DNA of 64,000 nt from Heterobilharzia americana (Eukaryota > Platyhelminthes > Trematoda > Strigeidida > Schistosomatidae), in the NCBI GenBank assembly GCA_944470555.2, contig OX104127.1:153279776-153343775 (forward strand), read 5' to 3'. A program made the translations under genes and the position numbers. Positions 1-11,940 of the stretch are shown one piece after another. The number at the start of each line of letters is the position of its first letter. Positions within the stretch are counted from its first letter, which is position 1. The notes beneath the pieces were generated by a model that made no database searches, was not told the DNA's origin, and saw only the letters and a list, made by a program, of their open reading frames with translations.

Positions 1-1211
1 AGCATATTTATCAATATGAACAATTCAGTACTTGTCCTACTTGTCCTTTTCATATTACAAACAAGAAGTGGATACCGAATAGACATAATCTTTGTCTATT
101 ATACCTGGAGTTTTTACAAAAATTAAATTTTTACCCATTGAAAAATCATGTTTTTATTGAGGCAAGTTGGTCTAACTCATACAAGACCACTTCAAAGTAT
201 AATTCTCGTACTCAGTGTTAGGAATTTTTTTTCTTCCTATAATAATGTTGTATACTGTTTTATGTTACACAATATTATGTTGCTACAATGAAATTCTTTC
301 AAAATCACTTGTTTAATGTGATATCTCAAAATCATAACTACAAACCCGAGTTGCTGAAATAATTGAAACGCGTGTTCAATTGTCTTACCATCACCATTGT
401 AACTTACTCATCTATTATTAAGTTCGATGATCTTTGGTACGGATGCCGTAGTTAATGAAACTGAATTTTAATTGCTGCGTACCTTTCAGAACTTAGAATT
501 TCACCAACTTGACTACATGCTGTGTTTTATACTAGGTAGAGACGAATGTTGTAGTTAGCATGATACCAGTTTGCTTTTATGCCCAAGTTAAAATGTCACA
601 CGTAGAATTCATGTTTTTAGCGAAGTGATTTATGTGTTATTTTTCTGAATGAGGTTTGACTAACGACATTAAAGTCTGTTTAAACTATTTCCTTGAATAA
701 ATAGAGTTTACACTGGATCATACCATGAGTTTTAAAAAAATGAATGAATATCCGAACAAGGGGTAAGTTGAATTTCATATTTAAATAATAAACACAGAAG
801 CTTTCTCTTGGTAAGAAGAACAAACCGCTAGCACATACTTTGTGAATACATAAGTGACTTTGCCACATACTATCCAGCTGGTATGTTTACGACCGTACAA
901 ACAGAGGAGTAATTAAACTATGCAATTTACGCTGACAGAGCACTTTTTCAGGTATGTAGTTGAGAAGCTTTTTTCCGTAAGATATTTAGCAATCATCTTC
1001 TTTCTGTTAAAGATTCATTCGAAAAAAAGATAGTATCTTCTTGTAAATATCACCTTATTTGTGTTATTTTAAATATCGGGATTAAACGTTATGGTTTATC
1101 GAAATTGAAGTTTTACACCAAATTAGGTGTTTCTGTTAATTCAAAGCAATTTTTGCTAACCATGAAAGTATGTTTTATCTTATCACCATGAAACATTTTC
1201 AACTGTGCCAT
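1..1211. other. AT-rich region without recognised gene
   Basis: I read all frames and see only short chance reading frames, frequent stops on both strands and no transposon motif. Nothing supports a gene here. Exons shorter than about 30 codons could be missed. Confidence 0.6.
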
Positions 1212-1350
1212 CTCAAAGCGATATTTATCACTGATCAACTTCCTCTGTAGAACAACTGAAAACCTTGCACTGCAGACATGTTTCGTCCTAGTAGGCATAC
1301 CCATGACAGTGCCTGGGATTGAACTCTGAACCGCTTAGGTTTCATGGTGA
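1212..1350 (-). repeat. Decayed tRNA-derived SINE with hammerhead relic
   Basis: Read on the minus strand, a tRNA-like head (the B-box-like GAGTTCAATCCC near 1314-1326) is followed by a hammerhead-like stretch at about 1266-1312. That stretch keeps the two stem I halves GCACTG and CAGTGC and the GAAAC core after CTAGGAC, but the CTGANGA core has become TCATGG. The order (pol III head, then ribozyme, then tail) matches the better preserved short elements at 35.1-35.5 kb. It is presumably an old non-autonomous insertion; the lost core box should abolish cleavage. Confidence 0.55.
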
Positions 1351-2721
1351 GTACATTATCATCAAGATACTTGGTTAAAATTATATGGTCCACAACTTTC
1401 TAACTCCGTCAACTAACGATATAGCGTGGCGATCGCCTGATACCGTAGCTAATTTCAGTATCGGTGGTTTGAATATATTAAAATTACACTGTATCTGCAA
1501 GCTCCGAAACTCTTCTGATGCTAGTGAGTTGTTTAAATTCAGATCCAGAATAAAGCTCCCAAAAAGTACCTTCTTTAAAATACGAAATCTGATGTTAGCG
1601 TAGCATTTCTGTCTGGGTGTTTTTAGTTATTAATACTGGAAATTTCACTGTGCACTTGATTTAGGTAAAAACTATCTGGAATGTGCATTTTTAAAAAGAT
1701 AATTTAGCTCAATTTTAGCTACAACTATGACTCAAATAATGACGTAAAAGGCAGCCTGAAGATTGTATTATAATCTCAGCAGTCGTGGTCGGATCTCTTT
1801 GTATTTACTTAAGTTCCAGTTTAGCCTCCTTAATACAAAATGATTTCACTCTTGTAGTGTGATCTTTCCCGCAGATAGCAAGTGTCTCATACCTTAGAGC
1901 TATTTCTTATTCAGTTTTCAAGGACAGTATACCCGATACGAAAATAAGTGAAACAATCCTGAATCGGGAAATTACGATTTCTTATCAACTGTTGTCATAC
2001 GAAAATTTATAATCTGACCTAATTTATTTAGTGTTCAACCGGAGGACTACTTTGGATTTATTCTTAGCTTCAAGATACTTAGGTTACGAAGAATATTGAG
2101 ATGCGAGTTTCATCTGAATAAGTTTTTACTTTACTTGGAAGGCAGATGAATTTCTAACTGCATTAAAACATCGAGTAATATACAGAATTTCAGTGAGTCA
2201 TCTTATGTGTAAAAGAAAATATCTCATCAAGATTCATTGCATGGAAAGCTTCATATCTGATAGTGACATTGTAGTAATCAGGCAAAGTATCAAACAGTCA
2301 TAGTGATTAAAGTGGAAAAATAAGAGTTTGGTTTCCCACTAAAGGAAACAGATAAAATCATGTTTTTAAGGTTTTGTAACTAAGATAATTGCTTCCATGT
2401 TTCTTGGTTTATACTAGAGCAATTATATCATTGTAATTATTTCCAAGTATTTCTGTTTTTTCCCTTATATACCTATTTACCTCACATGTGATTTATAGTG
2501 CGCATCTACAACTAGTTAGTTTTGATTATATTCCAAATCTTATTTCAAAACATTAAATTTGTTCGACATTCTGGGGAAAATAACAACGTCTAACAAAGCT
2601 CAATTTACAAAAAAATGCAATGAGCTACGCATTTTACGCAAGAACTCAACTAAGAATATCACCATTTTGAAGTTTCCCTTGTTAGTGAAGTATTATCTGC
2701 AATAATACACAATTAAATTGA
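1351..2721. other. AT-rich region without recognised gene
   Basis: No coding, RNA or repeat signal that I can support. The longest frames are near 70 codons with no family resemblance. Confidence 0.6.
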
Positions 2722-2732
2722 TTTTATTATAA

Positions 2733-5700
2733 TTTGTTCCTTGAGTTCCTAGTGAAACGTAGAGCCTCACTAGCATGTCTCCATCTCACTCTCTTCTCTA
2801 CAGTCTTTCGAACCTCGCTCCATGACTGCCCACAAATTTTCACTTCTTCCTCACATGATCTCCTCCATGTAACCCTCAGCTAGGATGCCCAACTCGTCGT
2901 TCCCCATTTAGGGTCCCACTCGATGGCCAGACAGGGAGCGTGATGTCCCTAAATGATCTTCTCAGTGTATCTTCAACTGAATCCATCTACACTTTCCTCT
3001 ACATATTTGTTGGGTGATGGAATCTTGATTGATTCGTTTCCAGGACAGAGCTCCACCTTGCCTATTCTTCACAGGCATCTCATCTGATCTTCAGTATCGA
3101 GCGTAGGCAGCTGCTGATGAATGTCTGTAGTTTGTTGGAAATGCTTTCCGCAATGTGGCAAGTCTGCCAAGCATCACATGGAAGCACTGACTTGACTGAA
3201 TCAGTGTTGGAAATCCGGATGTTGTTCACGCTTTATGCTGAGTGCAGTAGACCTCCACACTGATTTCAGGTAAATGAGGGCCTGTCTTGCTTTTACGATC
3301 CTCACTGGCTTTGACGTTCTCATGTATGCCTGTGCCGCCTGTAGTTCAGACGATGTTACCTTGTCTGGGTAGGTGGAAGAGACTTTTTCCTATGGGTCTG
3401 ACCCGTTGATGGTGATTGGTGCTTGTTGTTGTTGTCGTTGGTTGGGTATCTTCATCACCTCTGTCTTCTCTACGTTCACCTACAGGAAATCCCGTCTTCG
3501 CTGCCTGGCTCTCTTGTCAACTTGTCAGTTTTCACCTGTGGATCTTCGAGCTTGTGTGACATTAGACATAAATCATCATCGTTGGCGAAATCCAAACCTA
3601 CTTGGGTATTTTCACTGGTTCAGCCAGCGTATGGCCCTCTTCTCTCGCATCATGGTTTGGTGCATGATCCAGTCGACCACAAAAAGAGTGATCATTGGTG
3701 ATAGTAGGTTGCATCCTTGTCTTACCCCTGCTTTCTCTTCAGAGGCATCACTCAGCTTTCCATTGTGAATCACTTGGCATGTGGCATCATTTGGCATGTC
3801 GCTGTTGAGTGAGGTTGATGAAGGTTTGTGGCACTAAAACCGTAGTGTTGAAGCAGCTGTCTACTAAATTACTTCTTAGTTGAGGCTACCGACGGCCTTT
3901 TCAAAACCAATGTAGTTGACGTAGAGAGTTGACTTCCATTCTATACTCTGTTCTATGATGATGCGCAGTGTAGCGTTGCAATTTGTTGGAAATGCTTTCC
4001 GCAATGTGGCAAGTCTGCCAAGCATCACATGGAAGCACTGACTTGACTGAATCAGTGTTGGAAATCCGGATGTTGTTCACGCTTTATGCTGAGTGCAGTA
4101 GACCTCCACACTGATTTCAGGTAAATGAGGGCCTGTCTTGCTTTTACGATCTTCACTGGCTTTGACGTTCTCATGTATGCCTGTGCCGCCTGTAGTTCAG
4201 ACGATGTTACCTTGTCTGGGTAGGTGGAAGAGACTTTTTCCTATGGGTCTGACCCGTTGATGGTGATTGGTGCTTGTTGTTGTTGTCGTTGGTTGGGTAT
4301 CTTCATCACCTCTGTCTTCTCTACGTTCACCTACAGGAAATCCCGTCTTCGCTGCCTGGCTCTCTTGTCAACTTGTCAGTTTTCACCTGTGGATCTTCGA
4401 GCTTGTGTGACATTAGACATAAATCATCATCGTTGGCGAAATCCAAACCTACTTGGGTATTTTCACTGGTTCAGCCAGCGTATGGCCCTCTTCTCTCGCA
4501 TCATGGTTTGGTGCATGATCCAGTCGACCACAAAAAGAGTGATCATTGGTGATAGTAGGTTGCATCCTTGTCTTACCCCTGCTTTCTCTTCAGAGGCATC
4601 ACTCAGCTTTCCATTGTGAATCACTTGGCATGTGGCATCATTTGGCATGTCGCTGTTGAGTGAGGTTGATGAAGGTTTGTGGCACTAAAACCGTAGTGTT
4701 GAAGCAGCTGTCTACTAAATTACTTCTTAGTTGAGGCTACCGACGGCCTTTTCAAAACCAATGTAGTTGACGTAGAGAGTTGACTTCCATTCTATACTCT
4801 GTTCTATGATGATGCGCAGTGTAGCGTTGCAATTTGTTGGAAATGCTTTCCGCAATGTGGCAAGTCTGCCAAGCATCACATGGAAGCACTGACTTGACTG
4901 AATCAGTGTTGGAAATCCGGATGTTGTTCACGCTTTATGCTGAGTGCAGTAGACCTCCACACTGATTTCAGGTAAATGAGGGCCTGTCTTGCTTTTACGA
5001 TCTTCACTGGCTTTGACGTTCTCATGTATGCCTGTGCCGCCTGTAGTTCAGACGATGTTACCTTGTCTGGGTAGGTGGAAGAGACTTTTTCCTATGGGTC
5101 TGACCCGTTGATGGTGATTGGTGCTTGTTGTTGTTGTCGTTGGTTGGGTATCTTCATCACCTCTGTCTTCTCTACGTTCACCTACAGGAAATCCCGTCTT
5201 CGCTGCCTGGCTCTCTTGTCAACTTGTCAGTTTTCACCTGTGGATCTTCGAGCTTGTGTGACATTAGACATAAATCATCATCGTTGGCGAAATCCAAACC
5301 TACTTGGGTATTTTCACTGGTTCAGCCAGCGTATGGCCCTCTTCTCTCGCATCATGGTTTGGTGCATGATCCAGTCGACCACAAAAAGAGTGATCATTGG
5401 TGATAGTAGGTTGCATCCTTGTCTTACCCCTGCTTTCTCTTCAGAGGCATCACTCAGCTTTCCATTGTGAATCACTTGGCATGTGGCATCATTTGGCATG
5501 TCGCTGTTGAGTGAGGTTGATGAAGGTTTGTGGCACTAAAACCGTAGTGTTGAAGCAGCTGTCTACTAAATTACTTCTTAGTTGAGGCTACCGACGGCCT
5601 TTTCAAAACCAATGTAGTTGACGTAGAGAGTTGACTTCCATTCTATACTCTGTTCTATGATGATGCGCAGTGTAGCGTTGCAATTTGATCCACACATGAT

Positions 5701-6690
5701 TTCTTCTCCCTGAAACCAGCCCGTTTCGGTCGTAATTTTGAATCCAGCGCATCTTTCGTTCTATCTAGGATGATGCGGTATAATATTTTGCCTGGGGTGG
5801 ACAGGGACATCAACATGATTCCGCACCAGCTCTTGCAAACGATTAGGAGTTTGACAATGAAGCTCTCCTTCCAATCTGCAGGTATCTTCCATTCCTTCCA
5901 AATCTTCTGCAGTAGTGGTGTGAGCATGCTTGACGTTGTCTCTGCATCTGTTTTCAGTGCTTCTAGTGGAATTCTACCTGGTCCTGCTGCTTGCCCGGAT
6001 TTCAGCAACTTTATGGCGTTCAGGACTTCACTTCCGCTTTTGTCGGAGCGCTTGTGTTCAATGGTATTTCTGTGTCTGGGCTGCAGGTTGTATTTCTTCC
6101 GGACGATTTACTGGTGGTAGTCAACTCAAACATTTTTGAAGTGGTCAACTCATCGTTTCCTTTGTTTCTCCTCTTTGGTAGCTAGCTTTCCTTTACCATC
6201 TTTCATTGGCTTCATCTGCGTTCATCTCTTTCCTTCCAGATGGTAACCTGGTTATTTGATGTGATGTTGTCAGGTCTCTCCTACCTGCAGCCTGTCCTGC
6301 TTTACTTGCCAGTGTGTGTTGTAGAAGTGTCTTTCGTCTTTCCGTGCACTCTTCTTCACTTCTTTGTCCAGTGTAGTGTTTTATAGGTTATGTTCATTTC
6401 CTCTCTCCGTTGTTCATCCCTGCACCACACTGGTTCATCTTCTGCCTCACCATCTTCCTCTTCTTGCTCTGTTAGCTCCTATGTGTCTGTCAAGATCCAT
6501 TCCTTGTCTTCTTTCCTCTTCCTTCCTCATACGGTTAAGCTGGTTTCTTTCCACATAGCTTTCAGAGAGTTCCAGTGTTCTTCCCCACAGGTTTCTTCAG
6601 GAATAAATTACAAAAGTGATCATCTTAGAGAGCTCAGTTCCACATCTAAAAAACAGCGAAACCAACAAGAATGATAGCTCATTTTACTGA
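2733..6690 (-). pseudogene. RTE reverse transcriptase, broken (copy A)
   Basis: Minus-strand reading gives RT domain pieces in the right order. At 6008-5655 is the fingers/palm start: SGQAAGPGRIPLEALK, then IWKEWKIPADWKESF, STPGKILYRIILDR, RPKRAGFREKKSC and DQIATL. At 5499-5314 (and again at 4648-4463 and 3797-3612) comes VIHNGKLSD...GVRQGCNLLSP...VVDWIM, the RT RQG motif region. After a stop follows LDFANDDDLCLMSHKLED, where the usual FADD catalytic box carries two extra residues (Asn-Asp). Then come [11 protein letters not shown] and, near the 3' end, the C-terminal RVTWRRSCEEEV-like region. Stops and frameshifts separate the pieces, so this is a pseudogene. The segment between the PKKG region and GIMLM is also damaged, and copy B shares that damage. 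Confidence 0.85.
3131..5683. repeat. Three tandem copies of an 851-bp unit
   Basis: Units are 3131-3981, 3982-4832 and 4833-5683, each 851 bp and nearly identical base for base. Junctions fall at a TTTG shared by the two ends of the unit, i.e. 4-bp microhomology. The unit spans the RQG and DD motif regions of the RTE reverse transcriptase. Unit 1 has GATCCTCACTGG where units 2 and 3 have GATCTTCACTGG; the single unit of copy B agrees with unit 1, so units 2 and 3 are the more closely related pair. The array is absent from copy B. It could be real unequal exchange or replication slippage, or an assembly artefact. Confidence 0.95.
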
Positions 6691-7203
6691 GATAATTTAT
6701 TATTTCTCAACACGAGGATATTTTTCATAATATTTTTTGAAGACGCAGATTTTGTCAATAATGATGCTTCGTTATTTTGCTTCTTATGGAAAATATTCAG
6801 ATCTAGTTGGTAGTTTTATAGTTTCAAAAGCCCCTGTCGTTAGGAATATTTTCTATCTCAGTGATGTGACGGAGTGCTCGCAGTGACAATGAATGATGAA
6901 CAAAGATGAATAATAAATTTGGGTCACGTCAGAGCACATGCAACAAAGCTTTTACTTTTGCTGTTCTTAACCTTGTGATCGACAAGAATCAATTGTTGAT
7001 CATTTACTTGCCTCAGTCATCAAGCGCCTTCCTTTTACTGCTACTTATAAATGTATCGGAAGTGAATGTCTGTTTATCTTGGTCATACTACTTGCCTCGT
7101 CAGTCCTCGTCCCCATACAAATTGAGCTGAATTAGGAATAAGATGAGAGGTTCATTAATTATAAATGAAATAGCCTAGGGCAACCATGGTTAAGGTTTAC
7201 TTT
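6691..7203. other. AT-rich segment interrupting RTE between EN and RT, shared by copies A and B
   Basis: Between the endonuclease end and the RT start lies about 510 bp that does not read as RTE protein. It is present in the same relative place in copy B (22188-22690 inverted), so it predates their separation. Copy A carries about 24 extra bases near 6907-6930 that copy B lacks. The homology between A and B stops at 7203/22188, at the motif AAAGTAAACC, which is also where the endonuclease reading frame ends in copy A. It may be an insertion into the ancestral element or the 5' region of a non-autonomous derivative. Confidence 0.6.
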
Positions 7204-7893
7204 CTGAATACCCTTGTGTTTATAAACACTGTCTCCAATCACCAAATAGGTGAACCCGCAGAGGTCCACAAACAGTTTACCCTTCTCCTTTATTTAACTA
7301 AGTGTTTCTTGACCTATGATGAGTTCTCTTCCTGTGTTGTCTGCTCCCAGTTTGGCATTCATGTCACCCCACCCATAAGAATTTTGATATCGCCAACTGG
7401 GCTTGGGTCTTGTCCATCGTGAATTGCAGTTGTCTGTAGAATTCCTCTTTGTTCTCTTCATCTGCAATATTTGTAGGTGCGTAGTGCAGCATTGAATGAT
7501 TGTGACTTTCCTTCCTTTTGAGTTGAAGCTCGCTGTTATGATCCTGCAGGAGGAGATTAGTTCCCACTGCATGAGAGTCTTAGATGATCTTGGAGAAATC
7601 ATGATATCCACTCGGAAACTCAGTGTGCTCGTCTTTGTCGTCTGGGTTTTAATGTCGGAGTAGATTATTGACTCTCCATTTGACAGTTTGTAGAGTCCAC
7701 TTCCATTCCATCTGCTGTTGCAGATTCCTAGCACATCTATGCCATACCTCCTCATCTCTTCTGCAATCTGAACAGCCTCGCTAGGTTCAAACATGTTGCG
7801 GACAATCGATGTTCTCATGTTTACTTTTGTTTTCATCGAGAGAAGAGGCATCAACCAATTGGTTTCCTGGAAGCTTTCATCACCTGACTTCAT
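7195..7893 (-). pseudogene. RTE AP-like endonuclease, N-terminal piece, broken
   Basis: The minus-strand frame from a Met codon at 7893 reads KVNMRTSIVRNMFE, then IAEEMRRYGIDVLGICNSRW and LSNGESIIYS, the start of an RTE/AP endonuclease fold. A frameshift then moves the match to another frame (HYAPTNIADEENKEEFYRQL). The match returns as GDMNAKLGADNTGRE, the conserved GDxNA box with its Asp and Asn. After a stop it continues as LFVDLC...LVIGDSVYKHKGIQKV and ends at the copy A/B boundary. The family Glu of the E-x-RW box is Asn here (CNSRW), so even the intact part is probably inactive. The nuclease would nick target DNA to prime reverse transcription. Confidence 0.8.
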
Positions 7894-10143
7894 TTAGCCT
7901 TTCCAATTCCAGTGAGGAGTAAGTTCGGTTCTATTTTTTACATTTTCTTCATGCTGTGAAGTTTTTTCGTGGTTGAATTGGTTTTACGGGGAAGGGTTGC
8001 TAGCTCTATGCTTAACGTTCCTTCTTTATCTGGCTTAGGACAGATTAGTAACTAGTGGACTGGTTACCCTATAGTATGTCTTGTCATTTCATATTTCCAT
8101 TATGTTTCCGGCAATCGTATAATCAGCAATACTTTTCTGAGAAAATAGTGAAACACGTAAGTAAAAGCACTTTTCTGATCACACTCTACAGCAACCCATT
8201 TTCTTATTATCTCACTATCGATGATGTATCATCTAAGTGAAATATTTCCGTTTCTACCCTTTTCCAGTTAATGATGTTATTATGTGAAGCTCAGAAGAGT
8301 TAATATGAGTTAAGATAAACTAGTACTGTACTTTTGTAGGAAACGATAGCAGAACAATGAGCTTGAAGACGAGTGCAGTACAGTAAACAGTTAAAATTAA
8401 AGACAGTTTGCTGAATGGTAGTGTTCTCATGTTTTACCTTGTATCTCTCCTGCAAAATTTAAGTCTAGATAAAAAATTATTGAATTTCCTTTCAATAAGC
8501 TTCAACTAACATTTAAAAGATTTTAAAAAATAAGTTTTTTTTTGGAACTTTTATTTTGCTTGAACAGCAACAAAATAATGCAACGGTTACAACTTGAAAA
8601 ATTGATACGCAACAAGGAAACAAATAAAGCCCATTAGCCTCAGATGAATACTACAGTTGATTTTTCAGTTATTTTCTCTGTGATTGAATTTGATCATTGA
8701 TTTATTTCTTATGGTCAACTTAATGGTTATAGTTAAATTTGTTAGAAAAGTTTGTGAATTGATGTGTTGTAAAGATAGTTCCTGCTTCATAATCAAGGCC
8801 AGTATTTCTAATCGAAAAGTGATTAATGAATGGAAGTATGTGCGCTTCTCATTTTTCCAGTAGCGACAGAATTTCTTTAGTTAAGTTTTGACAATGTAAC
8901 CCTTAAACTGTTATTCTAATTGCTACATTGCACGATGTTGAATGGTAAACTTTAAGGATCTGTGGCCAAGAACAACTACTACTTACATCTGTATTGGTTA
9001 CAATGAAGTGCTATAATCTCAAACCTCTGTCAGTCGTTAAGATAACTGTATGTGGTCAGAACATCTCAAAAATCAATACATTTAACCTAGAAACCCAAAA
9101 GGGTGGAATCAAGTCATCCAGGGAGAAGAACTTCCTTTGAGGCTGTTAATCAAACTTAGTGTGGATGTAAATGAAAGGTATATCTGAGTTCACTCCTGTT
9201 GATATTCAACATGTGCATCATTGAAACTATGTCGATCCTTTTTTGATATCAGTAGGCTGACCAACTAAATTACACCTCCATGAGTTAGATTTTGCTTTTC
9301 AAAATAATATTTAGAACTATATTTTCATGAAGAAGAGTTTCACACACATTTTTAGAAGTAGAATGCACATAGGTTCACCCTGTTATTCTAGTTTACTTAT
9401 TTTTGAATAATTTGGTGGACATTTTTATGTTGTGAAAATTAGATGTACGTTTTCTACTAAAACATGTTTTCTTCTACGGATTTTATTTTCCAGATCACCA
9501 GGTTTGGTTGTGATATTTTTCACTTTAACCAGTCGGTTCAGTAAGATACTAGCTCTTATGATAGTTGGGTGATCCCATTGGAAGTTTAAATGATTGCCAG
9601 ATAATATCTGCGTAAACTGTTTTGTTTGTTTACATTTAGTGTGTTACTCGCTAACAATGATGTTGCTAAATTTTGCGTCTCGAATCACCTTAGAGAAACT
9701 AAAGGTTTAAAAGAAATGCTTTTGCTACATTTCTGACACATCAACAGAACACGAATTAACTGGAGATTTGTAGATGAAAAACACTCTTAGTTTTGAAAAC
9801 TACTATGATTTAGTAGTTAAACAGTTGTTACAGAAGGAATGTAAAAGTGAATGATATTGCACATAATTATTCCATGAATTGAATGAGTTTGGGAACCTTC
9901 AGAAAGCTGGTGATGTCTTATTTTAATTTCTTGCATACAACTTCCTTTAATTCAAGTATTTTGAGCATTTTGAGTGTAAGTCAGATCCTTGACCGCGCTT
10001 CTCAAATAGTCGAAAAACGACAACACTCTAGTCGATAAATTCTGCAAATAAGTCCAGATGGTCCCCAAATGATTAGTTTTCATAGCACAAACTTTCACCA
10101 GTCGATAACATTTTATTTGGAAACATATGCTGGTATTAGAGCG
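7894..10143. other. AT-rich region without recognised gene
   Basis: No RT, tRNA-like or ribozyme motif and no long reading frame. I see nothing to annotate here. Confidence 0.55.
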
Positions 10144-10309
10144 GATGATGACATAGTCATTTGTGATTATAATTAAAATTTATGTGCAAATGATAACAAA
10201 TAGATTACTTTATATGCGGAATGGTTCATAGAAAGTATATAACTCAGAAGGGGGTGAAAAAATTGTTGAAAATAGTTAATCAATTAAGTATTATGCGATA
10301 GCACTAAAC
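10144..10309 (+). repeat. PLE flanking inverted repeat, left arm
   Basis: This arm matches the reverse complement of 11917-12075 with few differences (for example CATTTGTGATTATAAT and ATAACTCAGAAGGGG). It lies beyond the 3' end of the PLE coding region on the minus strand and runs in the opposite sense. Its inner part contains the same start-of-coding stretch (TATTATGCGATAGCACTAAA) seen at the N-terminal side of the PLE reading frame. PLE copies are known to carry partial second copies in tandem or inverted arrangement (pseudo-LTRs), which is the simplest explanation. Confidence 0.8.
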
Positions 10310-10490
10310 AAGTTGGACAGGATGAAATCAATGTTTTCTAAAAGGATTAAGACAATTAAGTGAAATAACGCCGGTAACTAATTAAAGTGAAGGCGATTAT
10401 ATTTACAATAATTGTGATAAAGGAAGGATACATAGGTTACAACGGTTAAATTAACATAGTGAGAGGGGGAGCTAATGGAGTGGGAAACTG

Positions 10491-10923
10491 TTATGGCCTT
10501 GATAAAAACAGTGACTGCACATACTTCTTTTGTACATACAGATCAGGTCTTAGTTCATGAATAGCTAAAGCCTCCGCTGTTTTAAGGAGTTGAAAACGAA
10601 GAGAACGTGAAGGATTTAATCGAATTTGATAAGTAATTTCAAAGTCATCGTCTGCATTTGTTGTGTGATGGAAGTCAATCAAATGTTCTAGAATCGAACT
10701 TCTAACAGACTTTCTTTCACCTTCGTAAAACCAAGCAGGAAAATGTTCTCATTTACGTGTAGAAAGTATTCTCTGACTGCGGTCGATGTACCTTGCTCCA
10801 AAAGAGCAGGTGAACTGGTAGATGCACATAGAGGCGGCCAAATGAGGAAGCTTGTCTTTAACGCAGGCGGAAAGTAGGTTGCGGCTGGTAAATTTCAAAT
10901 GAAGTCTTGCTGCGAAGAAAGTC
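10491..10923 (-). pseudogene. PLE GIY-YIG endonuclease domain, one stop codon
   Basis: Continuous with the upstream RT after a small frameshift, this frame reads TFFAARLHLKFTSRNLLS, then CIYQFTCSFGARYIDRSQR, a stop, and then SILEHLIDFHH, AEALAIHELRPDLYVQ and the terminus SLFLSRP. The CIYQ...ARYID pair corresponds to the GIY and YIG boxes of PLE endonucleases; the Gly of YIG is Asp here. The in-frame TGA is at 10749-10751. The domain nicks target DNA for PLE integration. The stop and the altered box suggest inactivity, though the decay is modest compared with the other PLE copies in the window. Confidence 0.8.
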
Positions 10924-11940
10924 CTATTGATTGATCAAGGTAAGACGATTCTTCAGTACATTTGATGCTAGGTCATCTTTAAACTCTGGGCTCATAAACA
11001 ATCTTTTCTTTGAGACCGAGTGGATGACCGGTTTAGTGTTTCTTTCCCACATAGTTTTATCAATAAAACGGCTAGGGTAACCATTTTCGACAAGTATGCT
11101 TTTTAAAAAAGATAGCTCTTCATCGATACAATCGTCACTACAGATATTTCCTATTCGATAGCAAAGAGAGTGAATAAGACTTCTTTTTCTGTTGATGGGC
11201 ACCCAACTATAAAAATTAGTTAGTTGTCCGTTCCACGTTGCTTTTCTGTAGATGGATCTTTTGATGTATCTATTCTGACGTTCGGTGCGAAGCACATCAA
11301 GAAAAGGAATAGTTGATTCTGATTCCTGCTCTATGGTAAACTTGACGGCTTGATGACATTCATTAAATGAACGAAGAACATTGTCTAGGTCAAAATTTTT
11401 GTCACAAATAACAAACGTGTCGTCCATATATCTTCTATAAAAGTCAAAGCTATTAATAGTTTGACGGAGTTGTGAAATTTCTAGTTTTGACATGAAAAAA
11501 TCTGCTAGCAGTGGTCCCAATGGTGACCCCATCGCAATCCCATCTTTCTGTTTATAGATTTCATTACTGGAACTGAATTGAACATTAAATGTGCACCTCA
11601 ACAAAAACTGTTTCAAGCAGCTAGCTGGTAGTCCTACGTCTAAATTATATGCATCAATATAGTCACATACATAACAGACAGTCTCGGTGACTGGTACACT
11701 CGTGAACACTGAAGTGACATCTGATGAAAACATCATCTTGTTTAAAGCATTAAAATCCTTAATATCCTCAACAAACTAAAATGTATCATGGATAGAAAAA
11801 CTCGATACTTGCCTTCTAACAGGTTCCAGAATTTCAGCTAACCGCTGTGCAGTTCGGTGATAACGAGAACCAGCCATACCCAGGATCGTACGAAGAGATA
11901 ATCCCGCTTTATGTAATGCTATTACATAATACTTAGCTGA
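10924..11940 (-). pseudogene. Penelope-like reverse transcriptase, nearly intact
   Basis: An open frame of 270 codons (11736-10924) carries FSSDVTSVFTSVP, KQKDGIAMGSPLGPLLADFF and RRYMDDTFVICDK, with the catalytic YMDD at 11419-11430, then TIPFLDVLRTERQ and SIYRKATWNGQLTNF. This is the standard PLE RT order. Coding similarity continues upstream to 11940 as ALHKAGLSLRTILGMAGSRYH, HRTAQRLAEILEPV and FSIHDTF, interrupted by an amber TAG at 11776-11778 where the family has a sense codon. The frame ends early at 10924 because of a tandem TTGATTGA at 10927-10934: one extra TTGA unit shifts the frame, and the +1 frame continues directly into the GIY-YIG domain. So one nonsense and one 4-bp duplication separate this copy from a continuous reading frame over this stretch. 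The N-terminal part before 11940 is missing or unreadable. Confidence 0.88.

Larger units (their letters stand above)
2722..7203 (-). mobile_element. RTE-clade LINE copy A (SR2-like), defective
   Basis: This block is homologous, in opposite orientation, to 22188-24939. The 3' end of the element lies at the low-coordinate side, where the minus-strand sequence runs from the last coding region into an A/T-rich AATTATAATAAAA tail, typical of RTE elements. The reverse transcriptase reading frame is broken by stops and frameshifts. Compared with copy B this copy has two extra tandem 851-bp units and extends directly into an endonuclease remnant above 7195. RTE LINEs encode an AP-type endonuclease and a reverse transcriptase and move by target-primed reverse transcription; this copy cannot do so alone. 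Assignment to the SR2 group is from recall of motif order, not from a search. Confidence 0.85.

Noticed and set aside
3373..5470. Repeated 131- and 92-codon plus-strand frames in the tandem array
   Set aside because: They lie antisense to the RTE reverse transcriptase and repeat only because the DNA repeats; no domain is seen in them.
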